Source: Burkholderiales bacterium (GTDB taxonomy: Bacteria > Pseudomonadota > Gammaproteobacteria > Burkholderiales > SG8-39). From it: 37,201 nt of DNA. The translations under genes and the position numbers were made by a program. Within the stretch, counting starts at the first letter, position 1, and each line of letters starts with the position of its first letter. Under the pieces are notes generated by a model. That model saw only the letters and a list, made by a program, of their open reading frames with translations, was not told where the DNA came from and made no database searches. Below, in pieces: positions 29,594 through 37,201 of the stretch. The stretch spans positions 1 to 37,201 of the forward strand of contig JADLES010000159.1 in the NCBI GenBank assembly GCA_020845995.1. Reading direction: 5' to 3'.

Positions 29594-30070
29594 CTACTTC
29601 TTCAGCAAGCTGCGCAGCATCCAGGCGTTCTTCTCGTGCACGTCCAGGCGCTGCGTGAGCAGGTCGAGCGTGGGCTGGTCGTTCGCCCCGTCGGCGAGCG
29701 GCAGCACGGAGCGCGCGGTGCGCGCGACCGCCTCCTGGCCCGCGATCAGCTCGGCGATCATCTTCTCCGCCTTCGGCACGCCGGCGGATTCCTTTACCGT
29801 GGCAAGCTTGATGTACTGTCCGTAGCTCCCGGGCGCGTAGTGCCCGAGCGCGCGGATGCGCTCGGCGATCGGGTCGATGGCGTTCCACTGCTCGGTGTAC
29901 TGCTCCATGAACATCAGGTGCAGCGTCTGGAACATCGGACCCTCCACGTTCCAGTGAAAGTTGTGCGTCTTCAGGTACAGCAGATAGCTGTCGGCGAGCA
30001 GGCGGGAAAGGCCCTTCGAGATCGCCGCGCGATCCTTGGCGCTGATACCGGTACCGATGGGTGTTGCCAT
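29594..30070 (-). CDS. dps: Dps-family ferritin-like DNA-protection protein
   Basis: The product has 158 residues. The intersubunit ferroxidase ligands are present at the usual spacing: His39 ([13 protein letters not shown]), His51, Asp66 and Glu70 ([15 protein letters not shown]). The dodecamer oxidises Fe(II) with hydrogen peroxide, stores iron and shields DNA. The N-terminal tail is short and not strongly basic, so DNA binding is not assured. A GGAAGGAG ribosome binding site precedes the ATG. It lies between pirin and fumC on the same strand. A possible OxyR half-site sits 31-45 bases upstream. Confidence 0.92.
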   Translation of the reverse strand: MATPIGTGISAKDRAAISKGLSRLLADSYLLYLKTHNFHWNVEGPMFQTLHLMFMEQYTEQWNAIDPIAERIRALGHYAPGSYGQYIKLATVKESAGVPKAEKMIAELIAGQEAVARTARSVLPLADGANDQPTLDLLTQRLDVHEKNAWMLRSLLKK

Positions 30071-30100
30071 TGCGACTCCTTCCTGGATGGAATGGGATGG

Positions 30101-30115
30101 ATAGCGGAATCCTAC
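30101..30115. promoter_or_regulatory. Possible OxyR half-site upstream of dps
   Basis: ATAG, 7 bases, CTAC matches the OxyR half-element ATAG-N7-CTAT at 7 of 8 positions and lies 31-45 bases before the dps ATG. Flanking positions at the 7-base spacing do not supply a second half-element. Support comes mostly from the presence of oxyR in this window and from OxyR control of dps in E. coli. Confidence 0.3.
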
Positions 30116-30121
30116 TGCCTT

Positions 30122-30820
30122 CTAGGGCAGGTCGAACAGCAGCGCCTCCGCGCCCGCGCCGCCCTCGAACACGATGCGCTCGACCCCGCTCGCCTTGAGC
30201 GCGTCGCCGGCGGCGAGCGGATTGCCGTTCACCGTCAGCTTGCCGCGCGCGACGTGCACATAGGCCCTGCGGCCAGGCGCGAGCGGGTGCTCGGCGCGCT
30301 CCGCGCCATCGAGCAGCGCCGCGTACATGCGCGCGTCCTGGTGGATCGTCACCGAGCCCTCGGCGCCGTCGGGCGACGCGACCAGCCGCAGCCGGCCGCG
30401 CTTGGAGGCCGCATCGAAATGCTTCTGCTCGTAGCCCGGCTCGATGCCACGCATGCTGGGCTCGATCCAGATCTGCAGGAAATGCGTGATGCCGTCCTTC
30501 GCATGGTTGAACTCGCTATGCTGCACGCCGCGCCCGGCGCTCATGCGCTGCACGTCGCCGGGCACGATGGCCGAGCCGTTGCCCATCGAGTCCTTGTGCG
30601 CGAGCGCGCCCTCCAGCACGTAGCTGATGATCTCCATGTCGCGGTGGCCATGGGTGCCGAAGCCGGTGCCGGGCTGGATGCGGTCCTCATTGATCACGCG
30701 CAAGGGGCCAAAGCCCATGTGCGCGGGATCGTGGTAGTCGGCGAACGAGAACGAGTGCCAGGAATCGAGCCAGCCGTGCCCGGCATGGCCGCGCTCGGCG
30801 GCCCGGCGAAGTTCGATCAT
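30122..30820 (-). CDS. Pirin family protein (YhhW-like bicupin)
   Basis: The product has 232 residues, the usual length of bacterial pirins. The N-terminal cupin holds the metal site: His57 and His59 in FGTHGHRDMEIISYVLEG, then His101 and Glu103 in GVQHSEFN. E. coli YhhW with the same ligands has quercetinase activity; other pirins act as redox-sensitive partners, so the in vivo role is open. It is followed by dps and preceded, seven bases away, by the thioredoxin gene, giving a redox-themed transcript. Confidence 0.9.
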   Translation of the reverse strand: MIELRRAAERGHAGHGWLDSWHSFSFADYHDPAHMGFGPLRVINEDRIQPGTGFGTHGHRDMEIISYVLEGALAHKDSMGNGSAIVPGDVQRMSAGRGVQHSEFNHAKDGITHFLQIWIEPSMRGIEPGYEQKHFDAASKRGRLRLVASPDGAEGSVTIHQDARMYAALLDGAERAEHPLAPGRRAYVHVARGKLTVNGNPLAAGDALKASGVERIVFEGGAGAEALLFDLP

Positions 30821-30827
30821 TACGCGT

Positions 30828-31199
30828 TCATTGCGCGGCTTGCTGCTGCTGCGCGATTTCCTGATGCACCTTCGCCATGTCCAGGGCCTTGGCCTGCGTC
30901 AGCACCTGGTCGAGCGCCTGGCCGGGCAGCGCGCCCGCCTGCTGGAACAGGATGACCTTCTCGCGAAACACCATCAGCGTCGGAATCGAGCGAATGTTGA
31001 ACGCCGCGGCAAGCTCCTGCTGCTCGTCGGAGTTGATCTTGCCGAACACCACGTCCGGATGCGCTTCGGAGGCCTTCTCGAACACCGGCGCGAAACCGCG
31101 GCAGGGGCCGCACCACGGCGCCCAGAAGTCCACGACGACGATCGGGTTGCCGTTCACCGTCTGCTCGAAGTTCTCCCTTGTCAGATCGACCGTCGCCAT
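30828..31199 (-). CDS. Thioredoxin
   Basis: The product has 123 residues, a cytoplasmic thioredoxin with active site WCGPC (29-33) and cis-Pro73 in SIPTLMVF. It differs from housekeeping TrxA by a longer C-terminal tail (about 15 residues, QEIAQQQQAAQ) and by CGPCRGFAP in place of CGPCKMIAP. It is the first gene of the minus-strand run trx-pirin-dps-fumC and is divergent from gluQ. Confidence 0.9.
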   Translation of the reverse strand: MATVDLTRENFEQTVNGNPIVVVDFWAPWCGPCRGFAPVFEKASEAHPDVVFGKINSDEQQELAAAFNIRSIPTLMVFREKVILFQQAGALPGQALDQVLTQAKALDMAKVHQEIAQQQQAAQ

Positions 31200-31209
31200 C
31201 GCCGTTTCC

Positions 31210-31260
31210 TTGATCGCGCAAAACGCCAGTGTATATTGAGCCGCACCCCCGGGGTTTCAA
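31210..31260. promoter_or_regulatory. Overlapping divergent promoters of gluQ and thioredoxin
   Basis: Plus strand toward gluQ: TTGATC (31210-31215), 16-base spacer, TATATT (31232-31237). Minus strand toward thioredoxin: TTGAAA (31260 down to 31255; 5 of 6), 19-base spacer, TATACA (31235 down to 31230). The two -10 elements share bases, so initiation in one direction should exclude the other. The gluQ side is the better supported. Confidence 0.45.
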
Positions 31261-31266
31261 CCGCGC

Positions 31267-32133
31267 ATGCGTATCATCGGCCGCTTCGCGCCCTCGCCCA
31301 CCGGTCCGCTGCATTTCGGCTCGCTCGTGGCCGCGCTCGCGAGCTGGCTCGATGCCCGCCGCGGGGGCGGCCGCTGGCTGCTGCGCATCGAAGACCTCGA
31401 CCGCCCCAGGGTCATGCCGGGCGCGGAGGACGCGATCCTGCGACAGCTCGATGAACTCGGGCTGGGTTGGGACGGACCGATCCTCCACCAGAGTGAACGC
31501 CTCGCCGTGTACGAGCGTTCACTGCAAGGAATTCAGGCTCATACCTATGCCTGTGCCTGCACGCGCAGGGAACTGGAGGACTCGGCGCTCGCCATCGACG
31601 GCTCGCGCATCTATCCGGGCACCTGCCGCGGCGGCCTGGACCCGGGCAAGACGGCCCGCGCCCTGCGCGTGCGCACCACGAACGAGCAGATCCGCTTCGC
31701 GGACCGGGTGCAGGGCGAGATCGTGCAGCGCGTCGAAACCGAGGTGGGCGACTTCGTCCTGCGCCGCGCGGACGGCGTCATCGCCTACCAGCTCGCGGTG
31801 ATCGTCGACGATGCCGCACAGGGCGTGACCGATGTCGTGCGCGGCGCCGACCTGCTCGATTCGACCGCGCGCCAGATCCACCTGCAGCGGCTGCTCGGCC
31901 TCGCCACGCCGCGCTACCTGCATGTGCCGGTGGCGACCGGCGCCGGCGGCGAGAAGCTTTCCAAGCAGACCGGCGCGGGAGCAGCCGGCCCGGCCGAGCT
32001 GCGGTCTGCGCTCCGGTTCCTCGGGCACGAGGTGCCGGCGGACCTGTCCCCACGCGAAGCGCTCGACTGGGCGCTCGAGTACTGGGACCCCAGGCGCATC
32101 CCCCGCCGGCGCGCGGCGCCGGCTATTTCTTAG
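31267..32133 (+). CDS. gluQ: Glutamyl-Q tRNA(Asp) synthetase
   Basis: The product has 288 residues and is a truncated glutamyl-tRNA-synthetase paralogue that attaches glutamate to the queuosine base of tRNA(Asp). [15 protein letters not shown] (6-20) contains the HIGH-like [22 protein letters not shown] follows, and the zinc ligands are Cys96, Cys98, Tyr116 and Cys120. The KMSKS-like loop reads KLSKQ. The anticodon-binding domain is absent, as expected. Its stop overlaps the converging EamA gene by 11 bases. Confidence 0.94.
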   Translation: MRIIGRFAPSPTGPLHFGSLVAALASWLDARRGGGRWLLRIEDLDRPRVMPGAEDAILRQLDELGLGWDGPILHQSERLAVYERSLQGIQAHTYACACTRRELEDSALAIDGSRIYPGTCRGGLDPGKTARALRVRTTNEQIRFADRVQGEIVQRVETEVGDFVLRRADGVIAYQLAVIVDDAAQGVTDVVRGADLLDSTARQIHLQRLLGLATPRYLHVPVATGAGGEKLSKQTGAGAAGPAELRSALRFLGHEVPADLSPREALDWALEYWDPRRIPRRRAAPAIS

Positions 32134-33013
32134 GCACGATCACCGTGGCGAGCGAACCCAGCACGCAGGCGAGCGCCGCGTATTCCAGCCAGCCGGGGCG
32201 CTCGCCGAGGAACAGAATGCCGCTGAAAACGCCGACCGCGGGGGTCATCAGCATCGAGAGAGAGAACACCGTCACCGAGACGCTGGTCGCGAGCTTGATC
32301 CAGGCCCAGTGCGCCCAGGCGAAGGCGAGCAGCACGTTGTAGGACACCGCCAGCGCGGAAGCGAGGTGCAGGTCGGCGAGCTTGCCGAAGTCCTCGAACA
32401 GCAGGGCGCCGACGTAGATCGGCACGCCGCCCACCAGCATCAGCCAGGCCGTGAGGCCCGCCACCGGCGCGCGCACCGGGCACTTCTTCTGCAGGACCGT
32501 GCCGACCGCCCAGGTGAAGGCCGCGCACAGCACGAGCAGGGCGCCCAGCGGTGCGCCCTGGATGCGGTGGAACTCGTCCCAGACCAGCAGCGCGATGCCG
32601 CCCATGCCGAGCGCAAGGCCCAGCAGCTTGCGGCCGGTCGCACGCTCGCCCAGCAGCAGCACCGAGAGCGGGATCGACCATGCGGGCATGGTGTAGGCGA
32701 GGATCGCCGCGCGGCCCGAAGGCAGCATGGTCAGCCCGTAGACCACCAGCAGGTTCCAGCAGGTGATGTTGAAGAAGGCGATCAGCGCGAGGCGCGGCCA
32801 CTGGTCGCGCGGGATGGCCAGCGGCTGCCCGCTCGCGCGCAGGAAGGCGAACAGGACTCCTGAGCCCAGGCCCAGGCAGAGCGTGCGGAACGTAAAGGGT
32901 TCGATGTCCGTGATCGCCACTTTCATCGCGGTCCAGTTGAATCCCCAGACCAGCGTGAGGCCGGCGAGCACCCCCCAGAGGCGCGCGGGAAGATGTTCCT
33001 GGGATCGATGCAT
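32123..33013 (-). CDS. EamA/DMT family exporter
   Basis: The product has 296 residues with ten predicted membrane helices in two EamA repeats. The first begins [22 protein letters not shown] and includes [26 protein letters not shown]; the second includes [19 protein letters not shown] and [22 protein letters not shown]. Family members export amino acids, metabolites or nucleosides; the substrate cannot be told. An ATG at 33013 is used. On the minus strand a perfect TATAAT (33081 down to 33076) lies about 62 bases upstream, with a poor -35. Confidence 0.88.
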   Translation of the reverse strand: MHRSQEHLPARLWGVLAGLTLVWGFNWTAMKVAITDIEPFTFRTLCLGLGSGVLFAFLRASGQPLAIPRDQWPRLALIAFFNITCWNLLVVYGLTMLPSGRAAILAYTMPAWSIPLSVLLLGERATGRKLLGLALGMGGIALLVWDEFHRIQGAPLGALLVLCAAFTWAVGTVLQKKCPVRAPVAGLTAWLMLVGGVPIYVGALLFEDFGKLADLHLASALAVSYNVLLAFAWAHWAWIKLATSVSVTVFSLSMLMTPAVGVFSGILFLGERPGWLEYAALACVLGSLATVIVPKK

Positions 33014-33083
33014 AAGTTAGCGTGCCCTCACTACCGCTTAAGCACATACTGTTTCATACGGTGGTGCGACACACCATTATAAA

Positions 33084-33097
33084 TTGCTGCAGCGCAA
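33084..33097. promoter_or_regulatory. TGC-rich palindrome-like element upstream of the phasin promoter
   Basis: TTGCTGCAGCGCAA ends 7 bases before the phasin -35. It has TTGC/GCAA outer arms and a central CTGCAG. A related element, TTGTTGCGGTGCACAA, lies at 33138-33153 beyond the transcription start. TGC-rich sites are bound by the PHA repressor PhaR in other bacteria, so these are candidate operators; this is an inference. Confidence 0.35.
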
Positions 33098-33104
33098 AAT
33101 CTTA

Positions 33105-33132
33105 TTGACTTTACGGGCGTTCTGTATAAAAT
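33105..33132 (+). promoter_or_regulatory. Promoter of the phasin gene
   Basis: TTGACT (33105-33110; 5 of 6), 16-base spacer, TAAAAT (33127-33132; 5 of 6). Transcription would begin near 33139, leaving a leader of about 65 bases that ends in a strong AAGGAG ribosome binding site. The region is clearly more AT-rich than its surroundings. Confidence 0.65.
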
Positions 33133-33137
33133 CTCTA

Positions 33138-33153
33138 TTGTTGCGGTGCACAA
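33138..33153. promoter_or_regulatory. Second TGC-rich element at the phasin transcription start
   Basis: TTGTTGCGGTGCACAA, with TTGT/ACAA outer arms, covers the predicted start site. A repressor bound here would block initiation. It resembles the element at 33084-33097. Confidence 0.35.
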
Positions 33154-33204
33154 TGCGCCTAAGAGAATTGCTTCACAGACTCACAGACAACTAAGGAGAT
33201 CCAA

Positions 33205-33747
33205 ATGTACGTCACACCCGAGCAAGTCCAAGCCGCCACCAAGGCCAACGTCGAAGCCGTCCTCTCGCTCGCGACCTCGCAGTTTGCCGCGCTGGAGAAG
33301 TTTGCCAGCCTGAACGCCAATGCCGTCAAGGCCGCGTTCGAAGATTCGATCGCCAACGCGCGCGCGCTGGCGGGCGCCAAGGACGCGCAGGAGCTGATCA
33401 GCCTGCAGAGCACCTTCGCGCAGCCGGCCGTCGAGAAGGCGATCGCCTACTCCAAGAGCGTGTACGAAGTGGCCACCCAGACCAACAGCGACTTCACCAA
33501 GGCGACCGAGCGCCGCGTCACCGAGTGGAACGAGAACTTCGTCTCCATGCTGGACAAGGCCGCGAAGAACGCCCCGGCCGGCTCGGATGTCGCCGTCAGC
33601 GCGGTCAAGCAGATGCTCGCCGCCGCCAACTCGGCCTACGACAACTTCAACAAGGTCGCCAAGCAGGCCACCGAGATCGCGGAAGCGAACGTCGCCGCCG
33701 CCTCGGAGACGGTGAAGGGCCTGACGAAGTCCAAGAAAGCCGCCTAA
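33205..33747 (+). CDS. phaP: Phasin family protein (PHA granule-associated)
   Basis: The product has 180 residues, nearly all amphipathic alpha helix with no signal peptide. MYVTPEQVQAATKANVEAVLSLATSQFAALEKFASLNANAVKAAFEDS is the typical start of betaproteobacterial phasins, and the C-terminus ends in an Ala/Lys-rich tail (LTKSKKAA). Phasins coat polyhydroxyalkanoate granules. A strong ribosome binding site (AAGGAG), a good promoter and a strong terminator indicate a highly expressed single gene. No pha synthesis genes are in the window; phasin_2-type proteins also occur without PHA. Confidence 0.9.
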   Translation: MYVTPEQVQAATKANVEAVLSLATSQFAALEKFASLNANAVKAAFEDSIANARALAGAKDAQELISLQSTFAQPAVEKAIAYSKSVYEVATQTNSDFTKATERRVTEWNENFVSMLDKAAKNAPAGSDVAVSAVKQMLAAANSAYDNFNKVAKQATEIAEANVAAASETVKGLTKSKKAA

Positions 33748-33770
33748 GTCACCAGGCACCGCAGGTCCAG

Positions 33771-33802
33771 GAAGCCCCGCCTCGAGCGGGGCTTCTTGTT
33801 TT
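33771..33802 (+). terminator. Rho-independent terminator of the phasin gene
   Basis: GAAGCCCCGC and GCGGGGCTTC form a perfect 10-bp stem with a CTCGA loop (33771-33795), followed by TTGTTTT. It begins 24 bases after the stop codon. Confidence 0.93.
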
Positions 33803-33808
33803 CCCTAC

Positions 33809-34021
33809 CTGTTCGATCACCGGGTCGGCGCGCAGCAGAACCGGCCGCGCAAACCAGTTGTGCGCGCCGGCTGCGCAGGAACGCGGCGGCAGTTTGACCA
33901 GCACGCGAATCAAGCTGGCTGCCGGTGCCAGCTCACGCAGCATTTTCAGCCGTTTTTTCGACAACTCGGCCGAGTTGGTCGCTACGTCAGTGGCGTTGCC
34001 TTTCGCACGACCCGTGAACCC
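33809..34021 (-). pseudogene. Remnant of an ABC_sub_bind (PF04392-like) substrate-binding protein
   Basis: One minus-strand frame reads GFTGRAKGNATDVATNSAELSKKRLKMLRELAPAAS and, after a short unrelated stretch, ARPVLLRADPVIEQ. The first part resembles the middle motif of ABC_sub_bind proteins (pattern GGNxTG...SAEL..KRLELLRELVP), and the second resembles their C-terminus (P-x-LLLRADxVIE). About 71 codons remain of a protein normally near 320 residues, with the part between the two motifs deleted. There is no signal peptide, start or family stop codon; the frame runs on into the phasin terminator. I recognise the family from memory of its motifs and could not run a search. Confidence 0.55.
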
Positions 34022-34170
34022 TACTTCCGCGCGTCATGCCTTTCCATGGCATGGCGCCAGTCAAGCAATCGTTCATCGGCGGTCACGGGCGCCGCTTCGT
34101 GGACCAGCGCAGTAGCGACGACGAACCGGTCGGCAGGCCGTTGCCGCACCGCTTTCCGCAGGTCATCCGC
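34021..34170 (-). pseudogene. C-terminal remnant of a PIN-domain (VapC-like) protein
   Basis: The minus-strand frame ends with a TAG at 34023-34021 and reads WADDLRKAVRQRPADRFVVATALVHEAAPVTADERLLDW, then a basic tail. The stretch PADRFVVATAL...VTADERLL is the C-terminal half of PIN-domain ribonuclease toxins, with two conserved acidic residues. The N-terminal half, with the first catalytic Asp, is missing, and the frame runs into the end of the CinA-like gene. No antitoxin is visible. I take it as a decayed toxin-antitoxin fragment. Confidence 0.55.
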
Positions 34171-34891
34171 CCAACGCCTGGATTCCTCGCCGAATATCCG
34201 CCATCGCCGGCTCGACCTCGGCCGGCGCGCCGCGCACGCCCAACTCGATGTGCCGCCGCGCGCCGCCCTCGCCCATGCTGGGCAGGCTGAAGGCTTTCAG
34301 CCCCTTGTACTTGGCGTTGATCTCCTCCATCAGCGGCGCGATGGTGGACTCGGGCAGGTAGACGATGATGGATGCCTCGGCCCAGCGGTCGCGACCGAAG
34401 AGGTGACGGTACTTCCGGTCGAGCACCCATTCGAGCATCGGCCAGGCCATCTGCGGAAAACCAGGCACGAACCAGTGCTCGCGGATGGAGAACCCGGGGA
34501 TGCGGTTGAAGGGGTTGGGGATGATTTCTGCGCCCGCGGGGAACTCGCCCATCTTCAGGCGCTGCGCCGTGGTCTCGGCGCCGAAGCGGCCGCGGATCTC
34601 GCGCTCGGCCTCCGGGTGCGGCGCGAGCGCGAGGCCGAGCGCAGCCGCCACGCACTGGCGCGTGTGGTCGTCCGGCGTCGCGCCGATGCCGCCAAAGGAG
34701 AACACCGCGTCGCCCGAGGCAAAGCTGCGCCTGAGCGCCGCGGTCAACCGGTCGGGGTCGTCGCCGTGGACCTCGCACCAGGCAAGGCGCAGCCCGCGGC
34801 TGGCGAGCGCCTGGATGAGGAACGACAGGTGCTTGTCCTGCCGTTTGCCGACGAGGATCTCGTCGCCGATGACCAGCGCGCCGAATGCCAT
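34163..34891 (-). CDS. CinA-like molybdopterin-binding domain protein
   Basis: The product has 242 residues and consists of the MoaB/Mog-like (MoCF_biosynth) domain found at the N-terminus of CinA. It opens AFGALVIGDEILVGKRQDKHLSFLIQALASRGL, followed by DDPDRLTAALRRSFASGDAVFSFGGIGATPDDHTRQCVAAALG, the usual binding loops. The C-terminal nicotinamide-nucleotide amidase domain of full CinA is absent. Such short versions are often named competence/damage-inducible protein A, but a role in competence is not implied. It is 20 bases after the Prx-Grx gene on the same strand and probably co-transcribed. Its last bases overlap the PIN remnant in another frame. Confidence 0.88.
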   Translation of the reverse strand: MAFGALVIGDEILVGKRQDKHLSFLIQALASRGLRLAWCEVHGDDPDRLTAALRRSFASGDAVFSFGGIGATPDDHTRQCVAAALGLALAPHPEAEREIRGRFGAETTAQRLKMGEFPAGAEIIPNPFNRIPGFSIREHWFVPGFPQMAWPMLEWVLDRKYRHLFGRDRWAEASIIVYLPESTIAPLMEEINAKYKGLKAFSLPSMGEGGARRHIELGVRGAPAEVEPAMADIRRGIQALGG

Positions 34892-34911
34892 GCCGGCATT
34901 CTAAGCGCGGC

Positions 34912-35649
<738 letters not shown>

Positions 35650-35685
35650 GACGTCCTTTCGATTGAGGAAAACAATGGTTCCGGC

Positions 35686-35715
35686 AATATAAAGGCATAT
35701 TTTCCTCTGTTCCAA
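35686..35715 (-). promoter_or_regulatory. Promoter of the Prx-Grx gene
   Basis: On the minus strand TTGGAA (35715 down to 35710; 4 of 6), 18-base spacer, TATATT (35691 down to 35686; 5 of 6). Transcription would start near 35679, about 30 bases before the ATG. The weak -35 touching an OxyR operator is the arrangement of OxyR-activated promoters. Confidence 0.6.
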
Positions 35716-35738
35716 TACTTTGTCGTCATGCGTATAAT
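35710..35738 (+). promoter_or_regulatory. Promoter of oxyR, sharing its -35 with the Prx-Grx promoter
   Basis: TTCCAA (35710-35715) with a 17-base spacer to a perfect TATAAT (35733-35738). The predicted start near 35745 is only about 5 bases before the oxyR ATG, so the message would be nearly leaderless. The -35 bases are the same six pairs as the opposite-strand TTGGAA. Confidence 0.5.
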
Positions 35739-35751
35739 AGCCATGTCCTAT
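35715..35751. promoter_or_regulatory. OxyR operator
   Basis: Four tetramers at exact 7-base intervals: ATAC (35715-35718), TCAT (35726-35729), ATAG (35737-35740) and CTAT (35748-35751). The established OxyR consensus is ATAG-N7-CTAT-N7-ATAG-N7-CTAT; matches are 3, 2, 4 and 4 of 4. The site overlaps the oxyR -10 and start codon, suiting autorepression, and abuts the Prx-Grx -35, suiting activation. Confidence 0.7.
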
Positions 35752-36649
35752 GACTCTCACGGAACTACGGTACGTCGTGGCGGTGGCGGAAACGCGGCAT
35801 TTCGGCCGCGCCGCCGAGCGCTGCTTCGTCAGCCAGCCGAGCCTCTCGGCCTCCGTCAAGAATATCGAGGAGGAGCTCGGCGTGACGCTGTTCGAGCGCG
35901 GCAAGCGCGGCGTGTTCGTCACCGAGGCGGGCGAGCAGATCGTCGCGCAGGCGCGCCGCGCGCTCGAGGAGGCCGAGCGCGTGAAGAGCGTGGCGCGCCA
36001 GGGCCGCGACCCGCTGCAGGGCGTGCTGCGCCTGGGCGTCATCCACACCGTCGCGCCCTACCTGCTGCCGGCGCTGGTGGCCGCGCTGCGCCGCTCGGCG
36101 CCGGGCATGCCGCTCGACGTGGAGGAAAACACCACCGCGAACCTGGATCGCATGCTGAAGGCGGGCGAGCTGGACGCGGTGATCCTCGCGCTGCCCTACG
36201 GCGGAGCGGGCCTGGAGACGGTGCCGCTCTACGAGGAGAGCTTCCGCGTCGCCGCGCCGGCAGGGCACGCACTCGCGAAGAAGAAATCGGTCGCGGTGGA
36301 GGAACTGGACGCGGGCGAGCTGCTGCTGCTGCCGGTCGGCCACTGCTTCCGCGACCAGGTGCTCGATGCCTGCCGGGAATTCTCGCGTCCGCCCGAGCCC
36401 GGCCGGCAGGGCAACTCGCTGGAGACGCTGCGCAGCATGGTCGCCTCGGGCCTGGGCGTCACGGTGCTGCCGGCGACCGCGCTCACCGCGCGCTACGCCA
36501 ACGCGCTCGTGAAAACGGTGCCCTTCCGCGACCCCTGCCCGGTGCGGCGCATCGCGCTCGCCTCGCGCCGCGGCTTCCATCGCGCGGCGGCCCTCGCCGC
36601 GATCGCCAGCGCGGTGCGCGGCCTCGACCTGCCGGTACGTCCGAGTTGA
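35750..36649 (+). CDS. oxyR: Hydrogen peroxide-sensing LysR-type regulator OxyR
   Basis: The product has 299 residues (E. coli OxyR has 305). The N-terminal winged helix (1-60) reads [44 protein letters not shown]. The sensing domain contains Cys199 and Cys208 in [15 protein letters not shown], exactly the positions of the redox pair in E. coli OxyR, with flanking residues conserved. Oxidation forms the disulfide and activates antioxidant genes. The adjacent divergent Prx-Grx gene is the obvious first target. No Shine-Dalgarno sequence is present before the ATG. Confidence 0.95.
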   Translation: MTLTELRYVVAVAETRHFGRAAERCFVSQPSLSASVKNIEEELGVTLFERGKRGVFVTEAGEQIVAQARRALEEAERVKSVARQGRDPLQGVLRLGVIHTVAPYLLPALVAALRRSAPGMPLDVEENTTANLDRMLKAGELDAVILALPYGGAGLETVPLYEESFRVAAPAGHALAKKKSVAVEELDAGELLLLPVGHCFRDQVLDACREFSRPPEPGRQGNSLETLRSMVASGLGVTVLPATALTARYANALVKTVPFRDPCPVRRIALASRRGFHRAAALAAIASAVRGLDLPVRPS

Positions 36650-36653
36650 ACCG

Positions 36654-37201
36654 CTAACGGAGCGCGGACGGCGTCTCGCGCCCCACGACCTCGCCCTCGA
36701 TGGGCGCCCCGCGCAGCCCCTGCAGCTCGCCCAGCAGCAGGTGGATGAAGGCGAGGCCGAAGAGCACCGGCGCAAGGAAGCCGACCAGCGGCACGTAGGC
36801 GAGCAGCGCGAGGACCACGCCCATCCAGTACAGCGTGCCCCGGCGCGCCGAGAAGATGCGCAGCATCTCTTCGCCGGAGGCGTGCTCGGCGAGCGCGTCA
36901 TAGCGCAGCACGCGCTGATTGAGCCAGCCCATGATCGCCACCGGAATCAGCGGCCAGAGCGGCGGCAGCAGCCAGAACGGGATCGAGAGGAGGGCGAGGC
37001 CGATCAGGCCCGCGACCGCGACCACGCCGTTCCAGATGCTGCCCGCCAGGGTGCCGCCGCGCCTGCGCGCGAGTTGCGCAAAGCGCCGGGAGGCCACGTG
37101 CTCGACCATCACCGGCATGCCGAACACGCTCAGGATCAGCAGCGCGGTCAGCCAGACCAGCGGCACGAACATCAGGAACACGAGGATCTTGGCGGCGAAG
37201 G
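36654..37201 (-). CDS. EI24/CysZ-like membrane protein (5' end outside the window)
   Basis: At least 182 codons are open and the frame continues past the right edge (FAAKILVFLMFVPLVW at the left of the visible protein), so the N-terminus is missing. Long hydrophobic segments (LVFLMFVPLVWLTALLILSVF, GVVAVAGLIGLALLSIPFWLLPPLWPLIPVAIMGWLNQRVLRYDALAEHAS, TLYWMGVVLALLAYVPLVGFLAPVLFGLAFIHLLL) and the NQRVLRYDALAEHAS motif fit the EI24 domain family. CysZ of that family is a sulfate permease, but many relatives have no known substrate. It converges on oxyR, four bases apart. Confidence 0.85.
   Translation of the reverse strand, partial: FAAKILVFLMFVPLVWLTALLILSVFGMPVMVEHVASRRFAQLARRRGGTLAGSIWNGVVAVAGLIGLALLSIPFWLLPPLWPLIPVAIMGWLNQRVLRYDALAEHASGEEMLRIFSARRGTLYWMGVVLALLAYVPLVGFLAPVLFGLAFIHLLLGELQGLRGAPIEGEVVGRETPSALR

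Noticed and set aside
35765..36901. Minus-strand open frame antisense to oxyR
   Set aside because: Shadow of oxyR; the real minus-strand gene in this area ends at 36654 in another frame.

Overview
The window is very GC-rich DNA from a chromosome, almost certainly of a betaproteobacterium (Burkholderiales-like or a relative). The grounds are the coaBC-dut / radC-rpmB-rpmG order, a clpS-clpA pair beside a cold-shock gene, a phasin gene of the PHA-granule type, betaproteobacterial-style glcDEF and aapJQM genes, and OxyR/Fe-SOD proteins whose active-site residues fall at the E. coli positions. Gene density is high. I see no rRNA, tRNA, CRISPR array, complete insertion sequence or phage gene. Nine or ten genes start at GTG or TTG.

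Layout. 1-3846: glycolate/glyoxylate genes on the minus strand (hyi, glcD, glcE, cut-off glcF), with a small plus-strand membrane-anchored protein wedged between glcE and glcF. 3956-5310: a TauE/SafE permease with a DUF1634-like partner. 5389-8418: an amino-acid ABC transporter (binding protein and two permeases, no ATPase). 8445-10278: Fe-superoxide dismutase, a PuuD-like membrane protein, a DUF192 protein and a 49-residue exported peptide. 10704-14216: two unrelated NADP-isocitrate dehydrogenases in tandem. 14320-17329: cold-shock protein, clpS, clpA. 17466-19039: monoheme cytochrome c and flavocytochrome c sulfide dehydrogenase flavoprotein. 19041-21902: dut, coaBC, radC, rpmB, rpmG. 21964-25184: acyl-CoA desaturase, MscS channel, exported protein of unknown function. 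25197-31199: a tight minus-strand run of thioredoxin, pirin, dps, fumC, an exported-looking methyltransferase, purN, a DUF3108 protein and an RsmB-like rRNA methyltransferase. 31267-33747: gluQ, an EamA exporter and a phasin. 33803-34170: two gene remnants. 34163-36649: a CinA-like protein, a peroxiredoxin-glutaredoxin hybrid and divergent oxyR. 36654-37201: a cut-off EI24/CysZ-like membrane protein.

How the genes work together. Carbon flow: glycolate oxidase with hydroxypyruvate isomerase, two isocitrate dehydrogenases and fumarase sit around the TCA cycle and glyoxylate use. Oxidative stress is a recurring theme: sodB, thioredoxin, pirin, dps, the Prx-Grx hybrid and OxyR, with a well-formed four-part OxyR operator between prx and oxyR. 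Sulfur: the FccB-type flavoprotein and the TauE-like exporter suggest some handling of reduced sulfur compounds. Most genes are ordinary. The stretches most worth a second look are the prx/oxyR control region, the methyltransferase with a Tat/lipoprotein signal, the gene inserted into glcDEF, the ATPase-less ABC transporter, the tandem icd pair, and the PIN-toxin and ABC-binding-protein debris after the phasin gene. I did not find a clearly new multi-gene system.
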